Assembly (NCBI GenBank): GCA_046351235.1
Contig: JAXLYV010000008.1
Location: 186,001 to 250,000 of the forward strand
From: JBBSAT01 sp046351235
Lineage (GTDB): Bacteria; Myxococcota_A; Polyangia; Polyangiales; Sandaracinaceae
DNA length: 64,000 nucleotides
Direction of reading: 5' to 3'
The position numbers were made by a program, and so were the translations under genes. Shown in pieces: positions 8,551-15,345 of this stretch. The notes under the pieces are model-generated. The model was not told the DNA's origin. It saw nothing but the letters and a program-made list of their open reading frames with translations, and searched no databases. Numbering within the stretch: position 1 is the stretch's first letter; each line of letters starts with the position of its first letter.

Positions 8551-8795
8551 GCCGCCCGCTTCCGCTTTCGGGGCTTCGTCGTTCGCTCGAAGAGGGCGTC
8601 GCCCGCACGCCGCTCCGCCGCGCTCATCGGGACGTCCACGAAGTGCTCTTTCCAGAGCCGCTCGTAGGCGCCCTCGGTGAGGCGCTGCGACGCCAGTTCG
8701 GTGAACCACGCCGACACCGGCTTGTCGCCCGCGGCCTTCTTCACCCTCTTGGCCAGCTCGCTCGGCATGCTGATCGTCACGCGCGTGATGGGCAT
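8547..8795 (-). CDS. vapB: VapB-like ribbon-helix-helix antitoxin
   Basis: Small basic protein of 82 residues, starting PITRVTISMPSELAKRVKKAAG. The beta-strand followed by helix is typical of ribbon-helix-helix DNA-binding antitoxins. The C-terminal half (ERLWKEHFVDVPMSAAERRAGDALFERTTKPRK is the region in question) would wrap the PIN toxin. Its stop overlaps the toxin GTG start by four bases. As in other vapBC operons it is expected to repress its own promoter, which would lie between 8796 and 8833. With the toxin frameshifted, the antitoxin appears intact, consistent with a decayed module or with continued regulation. Confidence 0.8.
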   Translation of the reverse strand: MPITRVTISMPSELAKRVKKAAGDKPVSAWFTELASQRLTEGAYERLWKEHFVDVPMSAAERRAGDALFERTTKPRKRKRAA

Positions 8796-8833
8796 GACAT
8801 CAGCATGACACGCGCACCGAGCGCGCGCGGGGG

Positions 8834-10675
8834 CTACGCCAGCTTGTTCAGGCGCTCGGTCAGGCGACCGATCTCCTTGAGCTGGTTCTCGTACTGGCGC
8901 GTGAGCTCGCCGATGCGCTTGGCGGCCGTGACCGTCTGCTCGCTGTTGCGGGCCTGCAGGCGATGGCTCTGGTGGAGCTGGTTCACCATGCTCGAGATGT
9001 TCTCGATCGCCTGGCTGATCTGACGGCCGCCGCGCGCCTGCTCCTGCGAGGAGCGCTCCACGTGCTGCGTGATGAGGCGCATCTTCTCGGCGCTCTTCAT
9101 GATGAGCTCCGAGCCGCGCGCCTGCTCGGCGGTGGCCGCGGCGATCTGTTGCACGGTCTCGGCGATGCGGCCGATGGCGTCGGTGACCTGCTTGCTGCCC
9201 TTGGCCTGCTCGACCGTCGCGCGCGCGATGGCGCGCACCATGGCCGTCGACTTCTGCGAGCTGTCGAGAATCTTCTTGAGCGCCGTCTCCGCCTCGGCCG
9301 AGACCTCGACGCCGCGATCGACCGTCTGCGCGCCCTTCTCGACGGCCGCGATGCCGCGCTTGGACTCGCTCTGGATGGCCTTGATGAGCTCGGCGATCTC
9401 GCGCGTGCTGGCGCCGGCGCGCTCGGCGAGATCCTTGATCTCGTCGGCGACGACCGCGAAGCCCTTGCCGTGCTCACCCGCCTGCGCGGCGATGATGGCG
9501 GCGTTCAGCGCGAGCAGGTTCGTCTGCTCGGCCACGTCGTCGATGACGTCGAGGATGTCGCCGATCGCTTCGATGCGCGTGCCGAGGTTCGAGATGACGC
9601 TCACGGCCTCGCCGGAGCTGTCCTTGATCCGGTTGATCTCCTGGATCGTCTTCAGGATGGCGTCGGCACCGATCTCGGCGTCGCGCGCGACCTGCTCGGA
9701 GAGGCGCGCCGTCTCGTTGGCGTTCGACTGCACCTGGTCGATGGAGACGTCCATCTCGTTCATCGACGACGAGGTCTCCTCGGCCGTGAGCGAGAGGGCG
9801 TCGACGTTCCGCGCGACCTCCTTGATGGAGTACGTCATCTCTTCGATGGAGCTGACGGTCTCGCGCACGCTGCTCGCGAGGTTGGCGGTGTTCTCGGCGA
9901 CCTCGTCGTTGGTCGCCGTCATCTCGAGGATCGAGCTCGAGCTCTCCTCGGCGTTGCTCGCGAGCGCCTCGACGTTCGTCGAGAGCTGCTGGAGCTGGCC
10001 GTTCACTTCCTGCATCGAGCGCGTCGTCTGCTCGACGGCGCTCATCTGCTCCTCGAAGCCGGCGCCGAGCGTGTCGAGCTGCGAGGCGATCGAGGCGGCG
10101 ACCTCGGCGAGCGCGCGCTCCACGCGCTTGTGGTCGTCGTCGGCGCGGGCGACGCGCATGTCGAGCTCGCCGCGCAGCGCCGCGAGCTGATCGCGCTCGG
10201 CGACGGCCTTGGCGAGCTTCTCTTCCGTCTGCTTGATCTCGGCGAGCGCACGCTGCGCGCGCTCTTCGGCCTCGCGCACGCGCGACTCGGCGCTCTGCGC
10301 CTTGCTCTCGGCCTCGCGGACCTTCGTCTCGAGCTCTTCCTCTTCTTCGTCGGACTCGTCGATCGCGTCGGCGATCTCGTCGAGCGCATCGAAGAGCTCG
10401 CTCTCGGCCTGGAGCAGCTCGCCCGGGCGCCGCGGGCGCTTGCCGTCGCCGGCGTCGCGGATCGCCAGCACCGAGAGCGCGGGGAGGCGCTCCTTGTCGG
10501 CGGGGACGAGCGCGATCGCGACGAGCGCGCCGAGCACCGCGACGAGCGTGCCGACGAGCCCGCCGAGCCACGGGTTGACGAATGCGCCCATCGCACCGCC
10601 GAGGGCGGCACCGACGAAGAAGGACGCCACGATCACGAGGAAGAACGCGGGCGACCGGAAGAGGCGGGCGAGCAT
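8834..10675 (-). CDS. methyl-accepting chemotaxis protein, membrane-anchored, no sensor domain
   Basis: Chemoreceptor-like protein of 613 residues. Two hydrophobic segments near the N-terminus (about residues 8-30 and 35-58) form a hairpin with no periplasmic loop. An acidic segment (DEIADAIDESDEEEEE) is followed by a long Ala/Glu/Arg coiled coil to about residue 220 and then the methyl-accepting signalling domain. The hairpin tip is DVAEQTNLLALNAAIIAAQAGEHGKGFAVVADEIKDL, in which the canonical AAIEAARAG reads AAIIAAQAG. It presumably senses a cytoplasmic or membrane-state signal. No cheA, cheW or cheR lies in the window, so its signalling partners are elsewhere. It lies 91 bp downstream of the outer-membrane-type gene on the same strand. 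Confidence 0.92.
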   Translation of the reverse strand: MLARLFRSPAFFLVIVASFFVGAALGGAMGAFVNPWLGGLVGTLVAVLGALVAIALVPADKERLPALSVLAIRDAGDGKRPRRPGELLQAESELFDALDEIADAIDESDEEEEELETKVREAESKAQSAESRVREAEERAQRALAEIKQTEEKLAKAVAERDQLAALRGELDMRVARADDDHKRVERALAEVAASIASQLDTLGAGFEEQMSAVEQTTRSMQEVNGQLQQLSTNVEALASNAEESSSSILEMTATNDEVAENTANLASSVRETVSSIEEMTYSIKEVARNVDALSLTAEETSSSMNEMDVSIDQVQSNANETARLSEQVARDAEIGADAILKTIQEINRIKDSSGEAVSVISNLGTRIEAIGDILDVIDDVAEQTNLLALNAAIIAAQAGEHGKGFAVVADEIKDLAERAGASTREIAELIKAIQSESKRGIAAVEKGAQTVDRGVEVSAEAETALKKILDSSQKSTAMVRAIARATVEQAKGSKQVTDAIGRIAETVQQIAAATAEQARGSELIMKSAEKMRLITQHVERSSQEQARGGRQISQAIENISSMVNQLHQSHRLQARNSEQTVTAAKRIGELTRQYENQLKEIGRLTERLNKLA

Positions 10676-10743
10676 GCGCGAACGCGAGACTATCTGCCCG
10701 GGCCGAGCGACCGCAAGATCGGCGCAGGGACCACCCGCTCCAA

Positions 10744-10771
10744 AGCGCCCGCTCAAGAGCGCCCGCTCAAA
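10744..10771. repeat. tandem 14-bp direct repeat
   Basis: Two adjacent near-identical 14-mers, AGCGCCCGCTCAAG at 10744-10757 and AGCGCCCGCTCAAA at 10758-10771. The second copy includes the stop codon of the upstream outer-membrane-type gene. It probably arose by local duplication or slippage. A third partial copy (AAAGCGG) follows. No function is evident. Confidence 0.6.
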
Positions 10772-11954
10772 AGCGGTAGCTCACTTCGAGCGCGAAATCG
10801 AACGCCACGGCGACCCGGCCGACGGCCGGCAGGAAGTAGAACATCGGCGCCACGATGTCGGCGCCGATCTCCCAGTTCGCGTCGAACGCGTAGGCGAGGC
10901 CGGCCGAGAGGCGTCCCGTCGGGCCGTTGTAGGGGAGGTACCCCACGCCGAGCCGGATCGGGATCGTGAGATCCAGCCCGGCCGAGGGTCGGATGCGGTA
11001 CTCGGCGCCGATCTGGAAGTAGAAGTTGTTCTCGCGCTGCGCGCGGCCCTCGAGGTTCACGTAGGCGAAATAGGCGCCGATCATGAAGTCGCGGACGAGG
11101 CGGATGTCGATGCGCGCGCCGGCGAAGTGGTTGTAGAAGCTGCCCTGCGTGGTGCCGATCGAGGACTCGGTCTGGAGCGTCACCGAGAAGCGGCGGATCT
11201 CGGGCTCCGGGCGGCGCCAGCGCCGACCGTCACGACCTTCCGGCTGCGCGAGCTCGGTTCGGGCGCGGTGCGGCGCGCTCGCCTGGGGGCCCACGGCGGG
11301 CGCGACGGCGCTCGGCGTGCCGGTGGGTGCCGGAACGCCCTCGGGATTCCACTCCGTCGTCTCCGGCAGCACGCTCTGGGTCAGGCGCGCGACGACCTCG
11401 CGCAGATCCTCGGCGCCGGCGGTGTCGCGGCCGAAGAAGGGCCCCGCGCCGTCGATGCTGGCGACGACCATCTCGATCACGTAGCGGCCGCCCTCGGCCC
11501 AGATCCGCGCGAACACACCACGCTGCACCTGCGCGGCGTACGTGGTGCGCCACAGATCCGCAGGGGTGGGCGGATAGGGCATCCGCGCGCGCTGCGCGAT
11601 GGAGACGGTCGCTGCGCCGTCGACCACGCCGTAGCCCATCGATGCGGCGGTGCGGCGCATCACGTCGGTCGCGACCCGGCCGACGATGGGGTCGATGCCG
11701 TAGGTGGCCGCATCGATCACGAGCACGTTGAGGGCGGGGGCCGTCGTCGGCGCCGTCGAGGCCTGCTCCGACGGCGGGGCCTCGGTCGTCGTCTCCGCGG
11801 ACGGCGTCTCGGCGGGCGGCGTGCCCTCGGTCGGCGGCACCGCGTCGGCGCTCGCCTCGTCGGGAGGCGGCGTCTCGCTCGCCTGCGCCCACGCGTGCCC
11901 GGCCGGCCACGAGAGCACGGCCGCGAGCAGAGCCAGGGCGAGAACCGAGCGCAT
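10767..11954 (-). CDS. secreted outer-membrane beta-barrel-type protein
   Basis: Exported protein of 395 residues, function not recognised. The N-terminal signal peptide is MRSVLALALLAAVLSWPAG followed by an AWAQA cleavage site. A Pro/Thr/Glu/Ala-rich linker runs to about residue 75. Next is a globular part of about 130 residues (LNVLVIDAATYGIDP onwards) that may bind periplasmic partners. From about residue 245 alternating aromatic/hydrophobic strands (FSVTLQTESSIGT, FMIGAYFAYVNLEG, NNFYFQIGAEYRI, LTIPIRLGVGYLPY, ALEVSYRF at the very C-terminus) indicate a small beta-barrel ending in Phe, the usual outer-membrane insertion signal. The start ATG at 11954 gives the signal peptide; longer upstream frames do not. 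Confidence 0.8.
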   Translation of the reverse strand: MRSVLALALLAAVLSWPAGHAWAQASETPPPDEASADAVPPTEGTPPAETPSAETTTEAPPSEQASTAPTTAPALNVLVIDAATYGIDPIVGRVATDVMRRTAASMGYGVVDGAATVSIAQRARMPYPPTPADLWRTTYAAQVQRGVFARIWAEGGRYVIEMVVASIDGAGPFFGRDTAGAEDLREVVARLTQSVLPETTEWNPEGVPAPTGTPSAVAPAVGPQASAPHRARTELAQPEGRDGRRWRRPEPEIRRFSVTLQTESSIGTTQGSFYNHFAGARIDIRLVRDFMIGAYFAYVNLEGRAQRENNFYFQIGAEYRIRPSAGLDLTIPIRLGVGYLPYNGPTGRLSAGLAYAFDANWEIGADIVAPMFYFLPAVGRVAVAFDFALEVSYRF

Positions 11955-12005
11955 CCGCGCAGGGTTGTACCAGCCAAGATGGCTTGCGGAAAGGGAACGA
12001 CGCAG

Positions 12006-13166
12006 ATGGCGCCCCGGGGCGCGCGTGGCAAAGCTCGGCGCGTGGGCGCGGGCCACGTGATCGGGGGGATCGAGGCCGTCGGCCCGCGGGCGCTCCGGGT
12101 CGCGCTCTCGTGCCTCGTGCTCGGCGCCGGCTGTGACGAGCCCCCGGCACGTCACGCCAGCGCGGCGGGGGACCCCGCGCGGGCCACGGAGCCCACCGCG
12201 ACCGATCGGGCCGAGGAGCGTGCGACCGGCCCGCGCACCCCGGACGACGCCTGCGCGGCGCTGCTCGCGGACGAGACCCCCGAGCGCGTGCGGGCGACGC
12301 TGCACGTCATCGGCTACGACGACGTGTTCCACGACACGTGCCTCGGCGAGCGCGCCGAGCGCGAGCGTGACGCGTCGCTCTGCGAGCAGCTGCACTTACC
12401 GAGCCTCGCGCGCCAGTGCGTGCTGCGCGTGGCCGTCGCGGCCGCGACGCCGCTCGCCTGCCCGAGCGCCGCGGACGAGCGAGACCCGCTCTGCGTCGCG
12501 CTGGCGGCGCGCGATCGGCGCTTGTGCGCCGCGGCCGGGCTCGTCGATCGCGCCGTGTGCGAAGAAGCGCTGGGTCGGGAGCACCGCTGCAACCACCTGC
12601 CCGAGGAGGTGCGCGGCGACTGCGATGCTCGCGCGGTCGCGCTGGCGGCGCTGGTGACGGGCGAGGTCACGACGAGCCCCGCGCTCGAGACCTCGCTCGA
12701 AGTGCACGTCGGCGACCAGGCGACGCCGATGAGCGCGGCGGCGATCGAGCACGGCGCGAGCGTCGGCTGGAGCGCATGCTCGCCGCTCGTGCGGATCGGA
12801 GACCCCGAAGCGCTCGCGCTCCCGTTCGGCGGCGGCGCGATCGCGATCACGGCACGGGTCGACGCGCCGACGCCGGCGACGCTGCCGCTCGGGGCGATCA
12901 TCGCGGGCGACGTGGGCGCCACGCTCGAGCTCGCACCCCCGCGCGGGCGGCGCGCACGGGCCTCGAGCGGCCAGCTCCGGATGCGCACGCTGGAGCTCGC
13001 CCTCGGAGGGCGCATCGAAGGAACGTTCGAGGCATCGCTCTCGGGCAGCGACGCGCCCGTGGAGGGCGAGTTCCATACGTTCGTGCGGGACGTCGCGCCG
13101 CGCCCCGCGTCGTGCGATCGGATCGTGCCGGGATCCGGCGCGAGCGAAGGAAGCGAGGCTCCATGA
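12006..13166 (+). CDS. Cys-containing predicted lipoprotein
   Basis: Unrecognised protein of 386 residues. It has a basic N-terminus, then a hydrophobic stretch ALRVALSCLVLGAGCDEPP resembling a lipoprotein signal (the -3 position is unusual), and then an Ala/Thr/Pro linker. The middle domain has regularly spaced cysteines (DDACAALLADE, HDTCLGERAERERDASLCEQL, RQCVLRVA, ACPSA, DPLCVAL, RRLCAAAG, EHRCNHLPEEVRGDCDA), probably disulphide-paired outside the cytoplasm. The C-terminal half is beta-rich. The ATG at 12006 follows AAGGGAA; a GTG at about 12056 would give a shorter, more normal signal peptide. Its stop overlaps the HbpS-like gene start as ATGA, so the two are translationally coupled. Confidence 0.7.
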   Translation: MAPRGARGKARRVGAGHVIGGIEAVGPRALRVALSCLVLGAGCDEPPARHASAAGDPARATEPTATDRAEERATGPRTPDDACAALLADETPERVRATLHVIGYDDVFHDTCLGERAERERDASLCEQLHLPSLARQCVLRVAVAAATPLACPSAADERDPLCVALAARDRRLCAAAGLVDRAVCEEALGREHRCNHLPEEVRGDCDARAVALAALVTGEVTTSPALETSLEVHVGDQATPMSAAAIEHGASVGWSACSPLVRIGDPEALALPFGGGAIAITARVDAPTPATLPLGAIIAGDVGATLELAPPRGRRARASSGQLRMRTLELALGGRIEGTFEASLSGSDAPVEGEFHTFVRDVAPRPASCDRIVPGSGASEGSEAP

Positions 13167-13579
13167 GGACGATCGAGACCCTGGATCTGACCGAGGCGCA
13201 GCGCGCGATCGCAGTCATGCGCGAGGAGCTCCAACGACGCGGCGCCGCCGCGGTGATCCTCGTCGCCGACGCCCACGGCGACCCGATCGCGCTCGAGCGG
13301 CTGGACGGGGCGCCCGCGACGTCCGTGCGCATCGCATCCAACAAGGCGTGGACGGCCGCGTGCCAGGCGACCGCCTCACGCGCCATCGGCGATCGCGTGC
13401 GGAGCGCGGAGCGCCTCGACGTCGCGTACTACGGCGACCCGCGCATCTGCGGCTGGGGCGGAGGCCTTCCGATCGTGCGCAGCGGCCACGTCGTCGGCGC
13501 CGTGGCGGTGAGCGGCCTTCCGGAGGACGAGGACGAGGCCGTCGCCGAGATCGGCCGGCGCGCGCTCGCGGGCGAGTGA
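13163..13579 (+). CDS. HbpS/GlcG-family (heme-binding-like) protein
   Basis: Protein of 138 residues of the GlcG/HbpS family, small alpha/beta proteins that include the extracellular heme-binding sensor HbpS. Diagnostic segments are AVILVADAHGDPIALERLDGA near the N-terminus and ICGWGGGLPIVRSGHVVGAVAVSGLPEDEDE near the C-terminus. There is no signal peptide, so unlike streptomycete HbpS it is probably cytosolic. The start ATG overlaps the preceding lipoprotein stop (ATGA), with GAAGGAAG upstream. The ligand, heme or a glycolate-like metabolite, cannot be inferred. The operon partner is the Cys-containing lipoprotein. Confidence 0.85.
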   Translation: MRTIETLDLTEAQRAIAVMREELQRRGAAAVILVADAHGDPIALERLDGAPATSVRIASNKAWTAACQATASRAIGDRVRSAERLDVAYYGDPRICGWGGGLPIVRSGHVVGAVAVSGLPEDEDEAVAEIGRRALAGE

Positions 13580-13592
13580 TCTCGGCCGGAGT

Positions 13593-13610
13593 GGTCCGCG
13601 ACAGCGGACC
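13593..13610. terminator. 7-bp hairpin after HbpS-like gene
   Basis: Perfect inverted repeat GGTCCGC (13593-13599) and GCGGACC (13604-13610) with a GACA loop, 13 bp past the HbpS-like stop and between convergent genes. No T-run follows, so intrinsic termination would be weak. It may simply be part of the folding element that begins two bases later. Confidence 0.45.
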
Positions 13611-13611
13611 C

Positions 13612-13742
13612 GACGCAATCGAAGGCAGGAGTGCTCGTCCCGGAGGGCCCGGACCCGAGCGGGCGTCGGCCCGCGGACGGAAGGGGCCGGAGCGGACGAG
13701 CCGAATCGAATTGCGTCGGCCGGCTCCGCCGGCACTCCTGCC
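13612..13742. repeat. structured intergenic element with three interleaved inverted repeats
   Basis: Three perfect inverted-repeat pairs are packed in 131 bp: GACGCAAT/ATTGCGTC (13612-13619 with 13710-13717), GGCAGGAGTGC/GCACTCCTGCC (13624-13634 with 13732-13742) and GCTCGTCC/GGACGAGC (13633-13640 with 13694-13701). At the centre is a hairpin GCGGGC-GTCG-GCCCGC (13659-13674). The first two pairs cross, so they cannot both form in a simple hairpin, which implies a pseudoknot or alternative folds. There is no ORF. It could be a non-coding RNA, a MITE/REP-like repeat or a complex bidirectional terminator. Copy number in the genome would decide. Confidence 0.6.
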
Positions 13743-13770
13743 GTGATCGCCGCACGCGCGGTCGCGGCCG

Positions 13771-14706
13771 TCAGTGTCCGGTGATCGCGCGCGAGGCGCC
13801 GCTCATCGCGCTGCGGGTCGCGCTCGTGAGGGCCTGTTCGGCGAGGTAGCGCTCGCGGGCCGGGCGCGCCGCCGTCGTCGGGGCCGGCTCGCTTCCGGTG
13901 GCGGCGCCGTTCAGCGCCGCGCGGATGTTGTGCGTCGTGTCGTCCATCAGCACGAGCGAGACCTCGCAGCGCACGCGCAGATCGTGGCCGGCCGTCTCGC
14001 GGTGCACGCGGCTGATCGAGCCCTCGATGCGATACTCCGGCAAGTGCCGCGCGGCCGCCTCGCGATCGGCCTCGCTGCGCGAGCCCGTGGCGTCGATGAC
14101 GGCGACGTCGTGGATGCCGCCGAGCGCGCGTCGCACCTCGGTGCCGAGCACGGTGACGAGCCGCGCGTGCGCGAAGTCGCTCCGATCGCTGAGCGATCCG
14201 ACGAAGACGATGTAGCTCGTGCGCGACCAGTCCACGTGGCCCGACGAGGGAAGCGGCGCGGAGGCCGGGGCCGTCGGCGCAGGGGTGGTGGGGGCGGGCG
14301 CGGCGGCCGTCAGCGTGCGGAGCGCGCGCGTCGCGGCATCGCGCACGCTCGCCGAGGCGTCGTGCGTCGCGCCCTCGAGCGCGCTGCGCGTGCTCGGCAC
14401 GGCGAGCCGACCGAGACCCTCGGCACACGCCGCACGAACGGCCGCGTTCTCGTCGTGCGAGAGCGCGCGCACGAGCGCGTCGGCCATGTGCGGATCGCCG
14501 CTCGATCCGAGCGCCATCGCGGCGCGTACTCTCAGGCGGAAGTCGCTGCCTTCCTGAAGCACGCGTACGACCGTGCTCCGATCCTGCGCGCCGATCGACG
14601 AGACGCTCGCGCCGAGCACGAGCAGCACGGCGAGCAGCACACAACATGCTGCCCACGCTCGTGCCCCACGCGCTCTCGACGACGTGCTCGCCCGACCCTT
14701 CGCCAT
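13771..14706 (-). CDS. HEAT-repeat exported protein
   Basis: Protein of 311 residues with an N-terminal hydrophobic segment (CCVLLAVLLVLGASVSSIGA, about residues 20-40) acting as a signal peptide or anchor. Residues about 45-130 contain two to three HEAT-like helical repeats (RLRVRAAMALGSSGDPHMADALVRAL, and AAVRAACAEGLGRLAVPSTRSALEGA). A Pro/Thr/Ala linker follows and then an alpha/beta domain (VDWSRTSYIVFVGSLSDRSD onwards) ending in an Ala/Arg-rich helix. HEAT repeats mediate protein contacts. The enzymatic role of the C-terminal domain, if any, is unknown. ATG 14706 is preferred over the GTG at 14754. Confidence 0.7.
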   Translation of the reverse strand: MAKGRASTSSRARGARAWAACCVLLAVLLVLGASVSSIGAQDRSTVVRVLQEGSDFRLRVRAAMALGSSGDPHMADALVRALSHDENAAVRAACAEGLGRLAVPSTRSALEGATHDASASVRDAATRALRTLTAAAPAPTTPAPTAPASAPLPSSGHVDWSRTSYIVFVGSLSDRSDFAHARLVTVLGTEVRRALGGIHDVAVIDATGSRSEADREAAARHLPEYRIEGSISRVHRETAGHDLRVRCEVSLVLMDDTTHNIRAALNGAATGSEPAPTTAARPARERYLAEQALTSATRSAMSGASRAITGH

Positions 14707-14829
14707 CGCACCGCCCACCGATGCGTCGGACGCCCTGACCGACGCGCTCTTCACGCGAGACCAGATTCTCAGTGCGAAGAACCCCGAGTCAATGGAGGGC
14801 GCACGGCGCGCGTGTAGGCAAAGGAGCGA

Positions 14830-15345
14830 CTATCGGCCGAAGCGCTGCACCAACGCGGCGATCGTCCGCTCCACGTGCGTGCGATGGCCGAGCACGTAGG
14901 TCGAGAACACGCGCGCAATCGGGGAGCGCACGGTGCCGTGCTCCGTGAGCGTGACGCGTGTGCCGTCGTCTTCCGGGGCGAGCGCATACGTCCAGGTGCC
15001 TTCGAAAGCCATCCGCCGCGCCGGCGCGGTGCGAATCACGAGACGATGCGGCGCGTCGCGCTCGGCGACCTCGAGCTCGAGCGTTCCTTGCGCCCCGTGC
15101 TCGCGGAAGCGGAGCACGGGCTCCTTCGCGACGACGTCCACGCGGCGCACCGTCTTTCGCCACTTCGGGATCGCGCGCACGTCGGTGAGCAGCGCCATCA
15201 CGTCGTCGGGCTTGGCGCGCACGTGCGCGCTCGCCGTCGCCTCGTGGCGCTCGGAGAGGCCGCGCCCCCAGAGGTAGACGACGATCGGGAGCACGACGAA
15301 GGCGACGATCGCCGGCACCGCCACGACGAGGGCGAGCAGGCTCAC
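14830..15345 (-). CDS. membrane-anchored SRPBCC (START-like) protein
   Basis: Protein of 171 residues with one N-terminal transmembrane helix (about residues 2-26, LLALVVAVPAIVAFVVLPIVV) and a polyketide-cyclase/START-like SRPBCC domain: ASAHVRAKPDDVMALLTDVRAIPKWR, then beta strands (VDVVAKEPVLRF, LELEVAERDAPHRLVIRT, FEGTWTYALAPEDDGTRVTLTEHG) and a C-terminal helix. SRPBCC domains bind lipids or other hydrophobic ligands in a deep cavity. The GTG start at 15345 overlaps the stop of the upstream kinase gene as GTGA, indicating translational coupling. Its ligand is unknown. It could supply or sense a lipid for the membrane-linked kinase. Confidence 0.8.
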   Translation of the reverse strand: MSLLALVVAVPAIVAFVVLPIVVYLWGRGLSERHEATASAHVRAKPDDVMALLTDVRAIPKWRKTVRRVDVVAKEPVLRFREHGAQGTLELEVAERDAPHRLVIRTAPARRMAFEGTWTYALAPEDDGTRVTLTEHGTVRSPIARVFSTYVLGHRTHVERTIAALVQRFGR

